NCBI GenBank assembly: GCA_910577405.1
Contig: CAJTMG010000020.1
Location: forward strand, 1-64,000
Source: an uncultured Oscillibacter sp.
GTDB taxonomy: Bacteria; Bacillota; Clostridia; Oscillospirales; Oscillospiraceae
Direction of reading: 5' to 3'
DNA: 64,000 nt
Shown here: positions 23,622-31,588 of the stretch, piece by piece
How the letters are laid out: every line of letters starts with the position of its first letter
Position numbering within the stretch: position 1 is the stretch's first letter
Notes under the pieces: generated by a model
What the model was told of the DNA's origin: nothing
Seen by the model: the letters and a program-made list of their open reading frames with translations, nothing else
The model's database searches: none
Made by a program: the position numbers and the translations under genes

Positions 23622-24560
23622 ATGAAAAAGCTGAATGAAATTCTGGGGACCAAGTATCCCATTATCCAAGGCGGCATGGCGAATATTGCCACGGGTACCT
23701 TTGCCGCCGCCTGTTCCAACGCGGGCGCTCTGGGTATGATTGCCACAGGCGCATGGGACGCAGACCGGGTGCGGAAGGAGATCCGTCAGGCCCGGGAGCT
23801 GACCGACAAGCCCTTCGGAGTGAATCTGATGCTGATGAGTCCCAGTGTAGACGACATTGCGCAGATTGTCCTTGAGGAGGGCGTGCAGGTTGTGACTACT
23901 GGCGCGGGCAATCCGGGAAAGTATATCCCCGCATGGAAGGAAGCCGGGGTGAAGGTCATTCCGGTGGTTGCAGCGGCGGTGCTGGCGAAGCGTCTGGAGC
24001 GTTACGACATTGACGCCGTGATCGCTGAGGGCACAGAATCCGGCGGGCACGTAGGCGAGATGACCACCATGGCGCTGGTTCCCCAGGTGATTGACGCGGT
24101 AAAGGTCCCCGTGGTAGCGGCGGGCGGCATTGCGGACGGCCGTCAGATGGCGGCGGCAATGGCGTTAGGGGCCTGCGGCGTACAGGTGGGCACTTGTCTG
24201 CTGGCCAGTGAAGAGTGCCCGGTGCATGAGAATTACAAGCAGGCGGTTCTGAAGGCCAAGGACAGCGATACCGTGGTAACCGGGCGTTCCATCGGCGGGC
24301 CGGTACGTGTGCTGAAAAATAAGATGTCCCGTGAATATCTGGCTCTGGAGAAGCGGAACGCCACATTGGAGGAGCTGGAGACAGTGACCATGGGCGGACT
24401 CCGCCGGGCCGTTCTGGAGGGCGACGTGGAGCGTGGCAGCGTGATGATGGGTCAGGTTGCCGGACTGCTCCATGAAATCCGGCCTGTAGAAGCCATCATT
24501 GAGGACCTGTACGCCGGAGGAAAGGCCGTTTTGGAGTCGGTGAGCCGGGAATGGCTTTGA
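23622..24560 (+). CDS. fabK: Enoyl-ACP reductase II (FabK)
   Basis: FMN-dependent enoyl-ACP reductase that completes each elongation round. It replaces FabI in many Firmicutes. The ATG at 23622 after TTGGAGG gives 312 residues (MKKLNEILGTKYPIIQGGMA). The flavin-binding barrel shows VTTGAGNPGKYIP, VIAEGTESGGHVGEMTTMALVPQV and VPVVAAGGIADGRQMAAAMALGACGVQVGTCLLASEE, all standard FabK blocks. No fabI or fabL is in the cluster. It overlaps the next gene by ten bases. Confidence 0.96.
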   Translation: MKKLNEILGTKYPIIQGGMANIATGTFAAACSNAGALGMIATGAWDADRVRKEIRQARELTDKPFGVNLMLMSPSVDDIAQIVLEEGVQVVTTGAGNPGKYIPAWKEAGVKVIPVVAAAVLAKRLERYDIDAVIAEGTESGGHVGEMTTMALVPQVIDAVKVPVVAAGGIADGRQMAAAMALGACGVQVGTCLLASEECPVHENYKQAVLKAKDSDTVVTGRSIGGPVRVLKNKMSREYLALEKRNATLEELETVTMGGLRRAVLEGDVERGSVMMGQVAGLLHEIRPVEAIIEDLYAGGKAVLESVSREWL

Positions 24561-25639
24561 CGATTCGAAACAGGACCCTGCCTCTTCCTATTGTGCAGGG
24601 CGGTATGGGTATCGGAGTCAGTCTGGAGAAGCTGGCGGGCACTGTGGCGTCCTGCGGTGGTATGGGGACTTTATCGGCGGCTTTCTGCGGCTTTGCGGAA
24701 CCGGATTTCGCTGAAAATTCACGGGAAGCCAATCTCCGCGCCCTTCGCCGTCAAATCCGGAGCGCCAAGGAGATTGCCAAGGGCGCGGGCCTGGTGGCGG
24801 TGAACGTGATGGTAGCCGCCGCCCAGTATGCCGACAGTGTTCGGACAGCCCTGCGCGCCGGTGCGGACGCCATTGTCTGCGGCGCAGGACTGCCCCGTGA
24901 TCTGCCTGCCCTGGCCGCGGAGGTGAGCGAGAGCGACGCCGCTATAGTCCCGGTGGTCAGCGGCGGCCGTTCTGCCGGAGTGATTTGCAGGCTATGGGAC
25001 CGTCACTATCAGCGGGTTCCGGATTTCGTGATTCTGGAGGGTCCCCTGGCCGGCGGTCATTTGGGGTTCAGTCCCGAGGACGCAAGAGAAGCCCAGGCCG
25101 GACGTCCGAAACCGCTGTCAAGCCTCCTTGTGGAAGTTCTGGAAGTCTTGAAGCCCTTCCGGGAGAAATATGGCCGGGATATTCCTGTTTTTGTGGCCGG
25201 CGGCGTCAAGAACGGTCACGAGATGCGTCAATATATGGAACAGGGCGCGGCGGGAGCACAGTTCGCCACCCGTTTTATCGCCACAGAGGAGTGTGACGCC
25301 AGTATTGGTTTCAAACAGGCTCTTCTGGACGCGAAGCCGGAGGACGTTACCATCGTGCAGAGTCCCGTGGGAATGCCGGGCCGGGCCATACGAAGCCCGC
25401 TGATTGAACGGGTGGAGGAAGGACGTCAAGAGAAAATCCAGCGCTGCAACCGGTGTCTTGCCGCCTGCGATTACAAAACCGCGCCCTATTGCATTTCCAA
25501 GGCCCTGATTGCCGCTGTGGAAGGGGATTGGGAAAACGGCCTCTTCTTCTGCGGAGCCAATGCCGGAGAAGTCCGTGCCATGTCCACCGTCCAGGAGCAG
25601 ATGGACCAAATTATGAACGAATGGAGGACCGCGCCATGA
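24551..25639 (+). CDS. FabK/nitronate monooxygenase-like flavoprotein
   Basis: Second FMN-barrel protein of the FabK/NMO superfamily, 362 residues, lying inside the fab operon. It begins MALTIRNRTLPLPIVQGGMGIGVS and has VCGAGLPRDLPALA, PDFVILEGPLAGGHLGF and VFVAGGVKNGHEMRQYMEQGAAGAQFATRFIATEE. The C-terminus carries a cysteine group, CNRCLAACDY and APYC, that FabK lacks and that could bind metal or take part in redox chemistry. It is probably an oxidoreductase acting with the pathway, for example on unsaturated intermediates, but the substrate is unknown. It overlaps fabK and, through ATGA, fabD. Confidence 0.88.
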   Translation: MALTIRNRTLPLPIVQGGMGIGVSLEKLAGTVASCGGMGTLSAAFCGFAEPDFAENSREANLRALRRQIRSAKEIAKGAGLVAVNVMVAAAQYADSVRTALRAGADAIVCGAGLPRDLPALAAEVSESDAAIVPVVSGGRSAGVICRLWDRHYQRVPDFVILEGPLAGGHLGFSPEDAREAQAGRPKPLSSLLVEVLEVLKPFREKYGRDIPVFVAGGVKNGHEMRQYMEQGAAGAQFATRFIATEECDASIGFKQALLDAKPEDVTIVQSPVGMPGRAIRSPLIERVEEGRQEKIQRCNRCLAACDYKTAPYCISKALIAAVEGDWENGLFFCGANAGEVRAMSTVQEQMDQIMNEWRTAP

Positions 25640-26646
25640 AGCTCGGTTTCTTATATGCCGGACAGGGCAGCCAGCATCCCGGTATGGGCGCTGACCTGTA
25701 CGAAGCCTATCCCGCCTTTCGCGCCGTATTTGACCGTGTGCAGGAGGAAGTGGATTTCGATTTGAAGCAGACTTGTTTTCAGGACCCGGACGGCGTGCTG
25801 AATCAGACCCGATACACCCAGCCCTGCATGGTTGCCTTTGCCGCGGGACTGACAGCGGTATTAAAGGGAAAAGGCTTTACACCCTTCTCTGCATCCGGAC
25901 TGTCTCTGGGAGAGTATTCCGCTCTGCACGCCGCTGGAGTTTTCGACGCTGCAACGGCTGTAAAGCTGGTTGCCTTTCGTGGCAAGGCCATGGAGGAAGC
26001 GGCGGCGGGCCATGACAGCGCGATGATGGCCGTGCTGAATCTGGATGAGGAAGCGTTGCAGGAAGCCTGCGATGCCGCTTCGGATTTGGGCGTGGTGGTG
26101 ATTGCCAACTACAACTGTCCCGGCCAGCTTGTGATTGGCGGAGACCGTGCGGCAGTAGAGAAAGCGGCGGCCATTGCCAAGGAGAAGGGCGCCCGCCGCT
26201 GTCTGCCCCTGAAAGTCAGCGGACCGTTCCACACCCCCCTGATGGCCCCCGCCGGTGAAGCCCTGCGGCGTTATTTTGAAGGCATTTCCTTTGCAAAGCC
26301 GCAGATTGCCGTCTTTTTCAACTGTCTGGGTGATTGCGCCGCAGGTCCGAAGACGAAAACTCCCGAACTGCTGGTACGTCAGGTCCAGAGCAGCGTCTAT
26401 ATGGAGCAGTGCATCCGGAATATGAGCGTTGGGCCTATTGGAGTGGACGCGCTGGTGGAAATCGGTCCCGGCAAGGCGCTCAGCGGTTTTGCAAAGAAGA
26501 TTGTGCCGGAAACGCCTGTGTGCGCGGTGGAGACTGTGGCGGACGTGGAAGGTCTGGCGGAGGCTCTTCAGAAGGAAGTTGAAAAAAAAGCAGCTCAGAA
26601 GGAAGTTGAAAAAAAAGCAGCCATCCAGAAGGCGAAAGGAGAGTAA
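25636..26646 (+). CDS. fabD: Malonyl-CoA:ACP transacylase
   Basis: Loads malonate onto ACP. It has 336 residues from the ATG at 25636, which overlaps the previous stop. The nucleophile is Ser90 in GLSLGEYSAL. QGSQHPGMG near the start and GPFHTPLM with the catalytic His are intact. The C-terminus carries an added Lys/Glu/Ala tail made of two copies of KEVEKKAAQ-like sequence, created by a short tandem duplication with runs of eight A. The tail lies outside the catalytic fold and is unlikely to be essential. Confidence 0.95.
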   Translation: MKLGFLYAGQGSQHPGMGADLYEAYPAFRAVFDRVQEEVDFDLKQTCFQDPDGVLNQTRYTQPCMVAFAAGLTAVLKGKGFTPFSASGLSLGEYSALHAAGVFDAATAVKLVAFRGKAMEEAAAGHDSAMMAVLNLDEEALQEACDAASDLGVVVIANYNCPGQLVIGGDRAAVEKAAAIAKEKGARRCLPLKVSGPFHTPLMAPAGEALRRYFEGISFAKPQIAVFFNCLGDCAAGPKTKTPELLVRQVQSSVYMEQCIRNMSVGPIGVDALVEIGPGKALSGFAKKIVPETPVCAVETVADVEGLAEALQKEVEKKAAQKEVEKKAAIQKAKGE

Positions 26647-26651
26647 AGGGA

Positions 26652-27395
26652 ATGGACTTTACAGGAAAGACCGCCATTGTCACCGGAGGCAGCCGCGGCA
26701 TTGGACGGGCCGTCTGTCTGGAACTGGCCCAGGGCGGCGCGAATATCGTACTGTGCTATGCGGGCAACGACAGCGCGGCTATGAAAACGGCAGCGGATTG
26801 CGAGGCAATTGGTGTAAAGGCGATTGCCCTGCGCTGCGACGTAAGTGATTCAGTCCAGGTCGGCGCTTTGGTTGAGGCGGCGGTGGAACGCTTTGGACGG
26901 GTGGACATTCTGGTGAACAACGCCGGGATTACGCGGGACAATCTGGTAATGCGCATGAGCGAGGAGGATTTCGACGCCGTGATCGCCGCCAATCTCAAGG
27001 GCACGTTCCTCTGCATGAAGGCGGTTTCCCGTCTGATGCTGAAGCAGCGCTATGGCCGGATTGTAAACCTCAGCTCCGTGGTGGGACTGCGGGGCAACGC
27101 GGGACAGGTGAATTACGCTGCCAGCAAAGCCGGAGTGATCGGCATGACGAAATCCATGGCCAAGGAGCTGGCGTCCCGAGGCATTACGGTAAACGCGGTG
27201 GCCCCTGGCTTTATTGAGACGGATATGACCGCCGCCATGACCGACGCTGCCCGTACCGCCGCCCAGAGTTCCATTCCCATGGGCCGTCTGGGGAAAGCGG
27301 AGGACGTAGCCAAGGCCGTGGTGTTTCTGGCCAGCGATTCTGCCGCATACATTACCGGGCAGGTGCTGGCGGCTGACGGCGGAATGGCGATGTGA
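26652..27395 (+). CDS. fabG: 3-oxoacyl-ACP reductase
   Basis: NADPH-dependent short-chain dehydrogenase that reduces 3-oxoacyl-ACP, 247 residues. The cofactor motif is TGGSRGIG near residue 10; NNAG follows near 87. The catalytic Ser (LSSVVG) and YAASK (about residues 152-156) are present, as is the conserved PGFIETDMT. AAAGGAGAG precedes the ATG, six bases after fabD. Confidence 0.96.
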   Translation: MDFTGKTAIVTGGSRGIGRAVCLELAQGGANIVLCYAGNDSAAMKTAADCEAIGVKAIALRCDVSDSVQVGALVEAAVERFGRVDILVNNAGITRDNLVMRMSEEDFDAVIAANLKGTFLCMKAVSRLMLKQRYGRIVNLSSVVGLRGNAGQVNYAASKAGVIGMTKSMAKELASRGITVNAVAPGFIETDMTAAMTDAARTAAQSSIPMGRLGKAEDVAKAVVFLASDSAAYITGQVLAADGGMAM

Positions 27396-27399
27396 AGTT

Positions 27400-27446
27400 G
27401 AGATGAGAGATAGGGGAGCCTTTGGTTTTGTCCTCTCTCTAATCTC
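27400..27446 (+). repeat. Inverted repeat between fabG and fabF
   Basis: GAGATGAGAGATAGGGGA (27400-27417) is partly complementary to TCCTCTCTCTAATCTC (27431-27446), with a loop of 13 bases. It has the same kind of position as the inverted repeats before accB and fabK, but a different sequence. Confidence 0.6.
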
Positions 27447-27466
27447 GTGTTAAATGGAGGTTTATT

Positions 27467-28702
27467 ATGGTACGACGGAGAGTCGTGATAACGGGACTGG
27501 GTGCGCTGACGCCCATTGGACTGAATGTGCCGGAGAGCTGGCAGGCGGTACAGGAAGGCCGCTGCGGGATAGGGCCGATTACGCAGTTTGACCCTGCCGG
27601 CATGAAGGTCCAGCTTGCGGCGGAGGTCAAGGGCTTTGACCCGGACGCCCTTCTGGGGAAGCAGGAAGCCAAGCGGATGGGCCGGTTTACGCAGTTTGCC
27701 CTGGCCGCGGCGCGGGAGGCTCTGGGGAACTTCAAGCCTTCGGAGGAAGAGAAGTCCCGCTGCGGCGTCAGTATTTCCAGCGGCATTGGCGGTATCGGCA
27801 TTACGGAGAGCGAGCATGACCGGGGTCTTGCCAAGGGCTGGGATCGGGTATCGCCGTTCTTTATTCCTACGGGCATCTGCAATATGGCGGCCGGTCGGGT
27901 GGCGATTGATTCCGGCTTTCAGGGAATGTGTACCTGTCCCGTCACCGCCTGCGCAGGAGGGACCAACGCGGTAGGGGACGCTTTCCACTACATCCGGGAC
28001 GGCTACGCAGACGTGATGCTCTGCGGCGGTGCGGAAGCGGCCCTGACGCCTCTGGCGGTAGGCGGCTTTACTTCCATGAAGGCCCTTTCCCAGAGCACGG
28101 ACCCGAACCGGGCGTCCATCCCCTTTGACGCGGAGCGGAACGGCTTTGTGATGGGCGAAGGCGCGGGTGTTCTGCTGCTGGAAGAGCTGGAGCACGCCCT
28201 GGCCCGCGGCGCGGAGATTGTGGCGGAGGTCGTTGGCTACGGCGCCACCTGCGATGCGTACCATATGACCGCTCCCCGCCCCGATGGCAGCGGCGGCGCG
28301 GAGGCTATGGCTATGGCGCTGTCCGACGCGGGGGTCCGTCCGGAAGAAGTGGATTATATCAACGCCCACGGCACGTCCACCCATCTGAACGACGCTGGCG
28401 AGACGGCCGCAGTCAAGACGGTGTTCGGCGGCCATGCCCGGACCCTTGCCCTCAGTTCCACCAAGTCCATGACCGGCCATATGCTGGGCGCGGCGGGAGC
28501 TGTGGAGGCCATTTTCAGCGCCCTTGCCCTCCGGGACGGCTTTATCCCTGCCACGATCAACTATCAGACGCCGGACCCGGACTGTGATCTGGACGTGGTG
28601 CCCAATCAGGGTCGGAATGCGGAAATCCGTTATGTGCTGTCCAATTCCCTGGGCTTTGGCGGGCACAACGGCAGTCTGCTCTTTAAGAAATGGGAGGCGT
28701 AA
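27467..28702 (+). CDS. fabF: 3-oxoacyl-ACP synthase II
   Basis: Elongating condensing enzyme, 411 residues. The Cys-His-His triad is visible: Cys162 in VTACAGGTNAVG, His in INAHGTSTHLND near 305 and His in STKSMTGHMLGAAG near 340. The C-terminal SNSLGFGGHNGSLLF is typical. The ATG follows AATGGAGG, the first ribosome site after the inverted repeat. Confidence 0.97.
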   Translation: MVRRRVVITGLGALTPIGLNVPESWQAVQEGRCGIGPITQFDPAGMKVQLAAEVKGFDPDALLGKQEAKRMGRFTQFALAAAREALGNFKPSEEEKSRCGVSISSGIGGIGITESEHDRGLAKGWDRVSPFFIPTGICNMAAGRVAIDSGFQGMCTCPVTACAGGTNAVGDAFHYIRDGYADVMLCGGAEAALTPLAVGGFTSMKALSQSTDPNRASIPFDAERNGFVMGEGAGVLLLEELEHALARGAEIVAEVVGYGATCDAYHMTAPRPDGSGGAEAMAMALSDAGVRPEEVDYINAHGTSTHLNDAGETAAVKTVFGGHARTLALSSTKSMTGHMLGAAGAVEAIFSALALRDGFIPATINYQTPDPDCDLDVVPNQGRNAEIRYVLSNSLGFGGHNGSLLFKKWEA

Positions 28703-28704
28703 CA

Positions 28705-29145
28705 ATGGGTATGCAGTACAATTCCAATGAGATCGCGGAGATTCTGCCCCATCGCTATCCCTTTGCGCTGGTAGATAAAATCGTGGACGGCGTACCGGGG
28801 GAATGGGCCAAGGGGATTAAGTGCGTGACGGTCAACGAGCCGTTTTTCCAGGGCCATTTCCCTCAGAAGCACGTGATGCCCGGCGTTTTGCTGATTGAAG
28901 CCTTGGCACAGGTTGGCGGCGTGGCAATTCTTGCGCTGCCGGAAAATCAGGGCAAGCTGGCGTTTCTGGGCCGGGTGAAGGATGCGCGGTTCAAACGGCA
29001 GGTGGTCCCTGGAGACGTGGTGGAGATGGAATGTCGTCTGACCCGCCGCCGTGGGCCTGTCGGAGTCGGCGAGTGCGTGGCCAGGGTTGGCGGCGAGGTA
29101 GCTGTGACCGCGGAAATTACCTTTGCTATCGGCGCGGAAAAATAG
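28705..29145 (+). CDS. fabZ: 3-hydroxyacyl-ACP dehydratase
   Basis: Removes water from 3-hydroxyacyl-ACP, 146 residues in a hot-dog fold. I chose the ATG at 28705 because GGGAGGC precedes it by seven bases, the earlier ATG at 28690 lying inside fabF; an ATG at 28711 is also possible. Diagnostic blocks are ILPHRYPFALVDKI, VNEPFFQGHFPQKHVMPGVLLIEALAQ (catalytic His and Glu) and FLGRVKDARFKRQVVPGD. It ends the biosynthetic part of the cluster. Confidence 0.96.
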   Translation: MGMQYNSNEIAEILPHRYPFALVDKIVDGVPGEWAKGIKCVTVNEPFFQGHFPQKHVMPGVLLIEALAQVGGVAILALPENQGKLAFLGRVKDARFKRQVVPGDVVEMECRLTRRRGPVGVGECVARVGGEVAVTAEITFAIGAEK

Positions 29146-29174
29146 TTGCCGAATTTCCGCGAAGCTGGTACAAT
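29146..29174 (+). promoter_or_regulatory. SigA promoter before the MarR gene
   Basis: TTGCCG at 29146-29151, a 17-base spacer and TACAAT at 29169-29174, right after the fabZ stop. A hairpin (GAATGCCG with CGGCATTC) follows in the leader. No copy of the AT-rich acpP palindrome is present here. Confidence 0.6.
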
Positions 29175-29263
29175 AGAAGACGAATGCCGTCAAAAGATGA
29201 CCCGGCATTCGCGGAAGGGCTGCGGCTCTTTCGGACTGATTCGCGGAAAGGTGTGGAAAGACG

Positions 29264-29719
29264 ATGTTGGACCAGGCTTTTTTCAGAGTGTATACGAAAT
29301 TTAAGCTGCATTTTTATCAGGAATTGTTCCGGCGCTTCCAGGACCGGGAGGCCAGCCTGACCACGATGGAGACCTTTTGCGTCGAGTCCATCCAGGCGCT
29401 GGGAAGCCCAACCGTGAATGAATTTGCAAATTTTATGCGGATTTCACCCCCTAACGCCGCTTATAAAGTAAACAGTCTGGTGAAAAAGGGCTATATCCGC
29501 AAGGTGCAGTCTCCGGACGACCGCCGGGAATACCATCTGGAGCTGACACAGAAATATATGGATTACTACAACATTTCCAGCAATTATCTGCAAACTGTGA
29601 TGCGCCGCGTCTCCGACCGTTTTTCACCGGAGGACTGCGCCAGAATTGAGGAAATGCTGACCATCGTCGACCGGGAGCTGATGCCGGAGGTCCAGGTCCC
29701 GGACGGCTTCCAGCTATAA
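29264..29719 (+). CDS. MarR family regulator, probable FabT-like fatty acid repressor
   Basis: Winged-helix DNA-binding protein of 151 residues. The recognition region is TVNEFANFMRISPPNAAYKVNSLVKKGYIRK, followed by a wing with SPDDRREYHLELTQ. FabT is a MarR protein that represses fab genes together with acyl-ACP. The regulator here is at the end of the cluster, not at its head as in streptococci. It has its own promoter and a terminator, which would allow expression independent of the operon. The acpP palindrome is the most likely target. FabT function is inferred from position. Confidence 0.85.
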   Translation: MLDQAFFRVYTKFKLHFYQELFRRFQDREASLTTMETFCVESIQALGSPTVNEFANFMRISPPNAAYKVNSLVKKGYIRKVQSPDDRREYHLELTQKYMDYYNISSNYLQTVMRRVSDRFSPEDCARIEEMLTIVDRELMPEVQVPDGFQL

Positions 29720-29730
29720 GTAAGAAAACG

Positions 29731-29765
29731 GCGCGGCAGGTTCTCTCAGCTTGCCGCGCTGTTTT
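29731..29765. terminator. Intrinsic terminator after the MarR gene
   Basis: GCGCGGCA (29731-29738) pairs with TGCCGCGC (about 29752-29759), followed by TGTTTT on the plus strand. It also lies downstream of the tiny minus-strand ORF at 29833-29940 and could serve both. Confidence 0.75.
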
Positions 29766-29832
29766 CGGGAAAAGGAGCTGAAGACTGGTCAAAAGCACAG
29801 ATATCCCTTTGACCGGTGTTCAGATGAAGCGC

Positions 29833-29940
29833 TTACTTGCGGTTCTCCTTCTGACTGCGCTCACTCTGGCTGTTGTTCTGCTGATTCTGCTCGCGCTCGT
29901 TCTGACTGCGATTCTGGCTCTGATTGTCGCGGTTCTGCAT
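29833..29940 (-). CDS. 35-residue Gln/Asn/Arg-rich small protein
   Basis: Minus-strand ORF of 36 codons with an ATG at 29940 and AAAGGGGGTG placed eight bases upstream. The product begins MQNRDNQSQNRSQNE and consists almost only of Q, N, R, E, S and K, with no hydrophobic residues. Spore-forming Clostridia carry short Q/N/R-rich proteins of this type with no assigned role. The plus-strand reading of the same bases is a hydrophobic peptide with no good ribosome site; I take it to be the shadow. The ribosome site and composition support coding, but no homologue can be checked. Confidence 0.55.
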   Translation of the reverse strand: MQNRDNQSQNRSQNEREQNQQNNSQSERSQKENRK

Positions 29941-30249
29941 GACATACACCCCCTTTCTCGTGGGTACAGGGGTTATTTTGGACAGCAGAGGCCAAAAATA
30001 TACAGGGGATGCAAAAAAATATCTGAATCAGAGTGCGGCAGAGCTTTTTACCTTTTCACAGGCCATGGAACTTTTTCGGCGTTTTACTGTCAGGCGCGGG
30101 TAAAATTCGGCCTGCCTGTTTTTATTGTGTTTTTCTGACAGTGGATTTTTGCGTTTTTTGTCCGGTGCTTTTGGAAAAATTGCAAAACGCTTGTTTACTC
30201 TGTGCCTTTGTGGCAGTATGGGTATAATTTGCATATGAGAGGTATTTTT

Positions 30250-30732
30250 ATGTATATCCAACAATACTGGGGCAATTATATTGGGGATACCGACGACAGT
30301 CTGACACTGCTGGCGTACCTGTCCGGAAAGGGAAGGACAGAACTGGACGCAAAAGAGATTTTTTCTGATTTCGGCCTGGATTTCCGGAACGACCTCCGGC
30401 AGACAGTCCCGCCGCTGGTTTACGAGGACCCGGAGGGCTGGGAGATGGACATTCATTTCGCCGCGGACCTGGTGATGGATCTGGCCGCGCTGCTGCTGGA
30501 ATGCCGGGAGAATGGCCGCGTCAGTCTCACGGAGCTGGGAGAGGAAACGGACCTTCCCGACGGCAGTCTGCGCATAACAGCCGGGGAGAAGGAGCTGGAG
30601 GGAATTGACGCTGCGCTGGCAGATTTTGCGGCGTCTCCTGCGGCCTGGGACCTGAGCGAGTTCATGCCGGAGGAAGAACTGCCGGAGCTGGCCGGGATTC
30701 TGGAGGCTTTGCGGAAGGACCTCTGCGGTTGA
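30250..30732 (+). CDS. Hypothetical acidic protein
   Basis: Soluble acidic protein of 160 residues starting MYIQQYWGNYIGDTDDSLTLL. The ATG at 30250 follows GAGAGG; TATAAT at 30223-30228 may be its promoter, with a weak -35. Features are TLLAYLSGKGRTELDAKEIFSDFGLD, HFAADLVMDLAALLLECRENGRVSL and a Glu-rich C-terminus. It has no signal peptide or membrane helix. I do not recognise the family. It stands alone between the MarR gene and the infC operon. Confidence 0.7.
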   Translation: MYIQQYWGNYIGDTDDSLTLLAYLSGKGRTELDAKEIFSDFGLDFRNDLRQTVPPLVYEDPEGWEMDIHFAADLVMDLAALLLECRENGRVSLTELGEETDLPDGSLRITAGEKELEGIDAALADFAASPAAWDLSEFMPEEELPELAGILEALRKDLCG

Positions 30733-30822
30733 GGGAGGCTGGCATTTGCGTCCGGCTGTTCTGCGCGGAAATGTTCTATAATCCTGGTCCGGATAATTTT
30801 AAGCAAAAAGCCGAAAAAAGCC

Positions 30823-30851
30823 TTGACAAGGTGCGGAAGACGTGGTATAGT
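30823..30851 (+). promoter_or_regulatory. SigA promoter of infC-rpmI-rplT
   Basis: TTGACA at 30823-30828, a 17-base spacer and TATAGT at 30846-30851, about 160 bases upstream of infC. Confidence 0.85.
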
Positions 30852-30857
30852 GATTAG

Positions 30858-31010
30858 GCAAAATGAAGAAGGCCGGAAGCATCCGCCTCACCTCCAGCTA
30901 TGAGCAAAGAGGTTTACATCGCTTGAAATCAAACTGCCTGGGAGGGCGGTGGGTTTTTCGCGCGGGTGCTGTCAGGCGTCCGCGTTTTGTTATTTTTAGG
31001 ATGGAGGTGC
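30858..31010 (+). promoter_or_regulatory. L20-type ribosomal protein leader
   Basis: A leader of about 150 nt between promoter and infC. CCGCCTCACCTCC (about 30884-30896) can pair with GGGAGGGCGG (about 30941-30950), followed by TGGGTTTTT, giving a terminator-like stem. The block GGCCGGAAGCATCCGCCTCA is reminiscent of clostridial L20 leaders. In Firmicutes L20 represses this operon through such a leader. The assignment rests on gene order and the visible stem, not on a covariance search. Confidence 0.65.
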
Positions 31011-31011
31011 T

Positions 31012-31539
31012 TTGACCATTAGTAAGCAAGTGCATGAACTGAATGAGGCCATCAGTGACAAGGAAATCCGGCTGATTGGTCCCGCGGGCGAACAGCTTGG
31101 CATCATGCCTCCCGCGCAGGCCCTGCGGATTGCAGAGGAGCAGAGTCTTGACCTGGTAAAGATCTCGCCCCAGGCCACCCCCCCCGTGTGTAAGCTGATG
31201 AACTATGGTAAATTCCGGTTCGAACAGAGCAAACGGGAAAAGGAAGCCAGAAAGAATCAGCACGTGGTGGAGATCAAGGAAATCCGGATGTCCCCCGGCA
31301 TCGATATCGGGGACTTCAACACCAAGCTCCGGAACGCGCAGAAGTTCATCGCTGAGGGCAACCGGGTCAAAGTCTCCGTTCGCTTCCGTGGGCGGGAGAT
31401 GGCGCATACCGAGATTGGACGCGATCTTCTGAGCCGCTTCGCGGAACAGTGCAAAGAAGTAGCCAACCTGGACCGGCCCGCTAAACTGGAAGGCCGCATG
31501 ATGTCCATCTTTCTGTCCCCCAAGACCGGCGGTAAGTAA
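31012..31539 (+). CDS. infC: Translation initiation factor IF-3
   Basis: IF-3 checks the start codon and keeps 30S and 50S subunits apart. The protein (about 175 residues) contains KEIRLIGPAGEQLGI, KISPQATPPVCKLMNYGKFRFEQ and the C-domain with EIRMSPGIDIGDFNTK and GRMMSIFLSPK. The start is unusual. GGAGGTG at 31003-31009 leaves only four bases to the TTG at 31012, while an in-frame ATT at 31018 is about ten bases away. ATT is the autoregulated start codon of infC in several bacteria. I give the TTG as the outer limit; the ATT is a serious alternative. Confidence 0.95.
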   Translation: MTISKQVHELNEAISDKEIRLIGPAGEQLGIMPPAQALRIAEEQSLDLVKISPQATPPVCKLMNYGKFRFEQSKREKEARKNQHVVEIKEIRMSPGIDIGDFNTKLRNAQKFIAEGNRVKVSVRFRGREMAHTEIGRDLLSRFAEQCKEVANLDRPAKLEGRMMSIFLSPKTGGK

Positions 31540-31588
31540 GAGGACAGAGCTGACACGATTTTTACGTTACGGAAGGAGCTAAATCGCT

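Noticed and set aside
29809..30138. Plus-strand hydrophobic ORF of 109 codons
   Set aside because: Poor ribosome site, and the second half runs through intergenic sequence. The Leu/Val run is the complement of the Q/N/R-rich minus-strand ORF, which has the better start.
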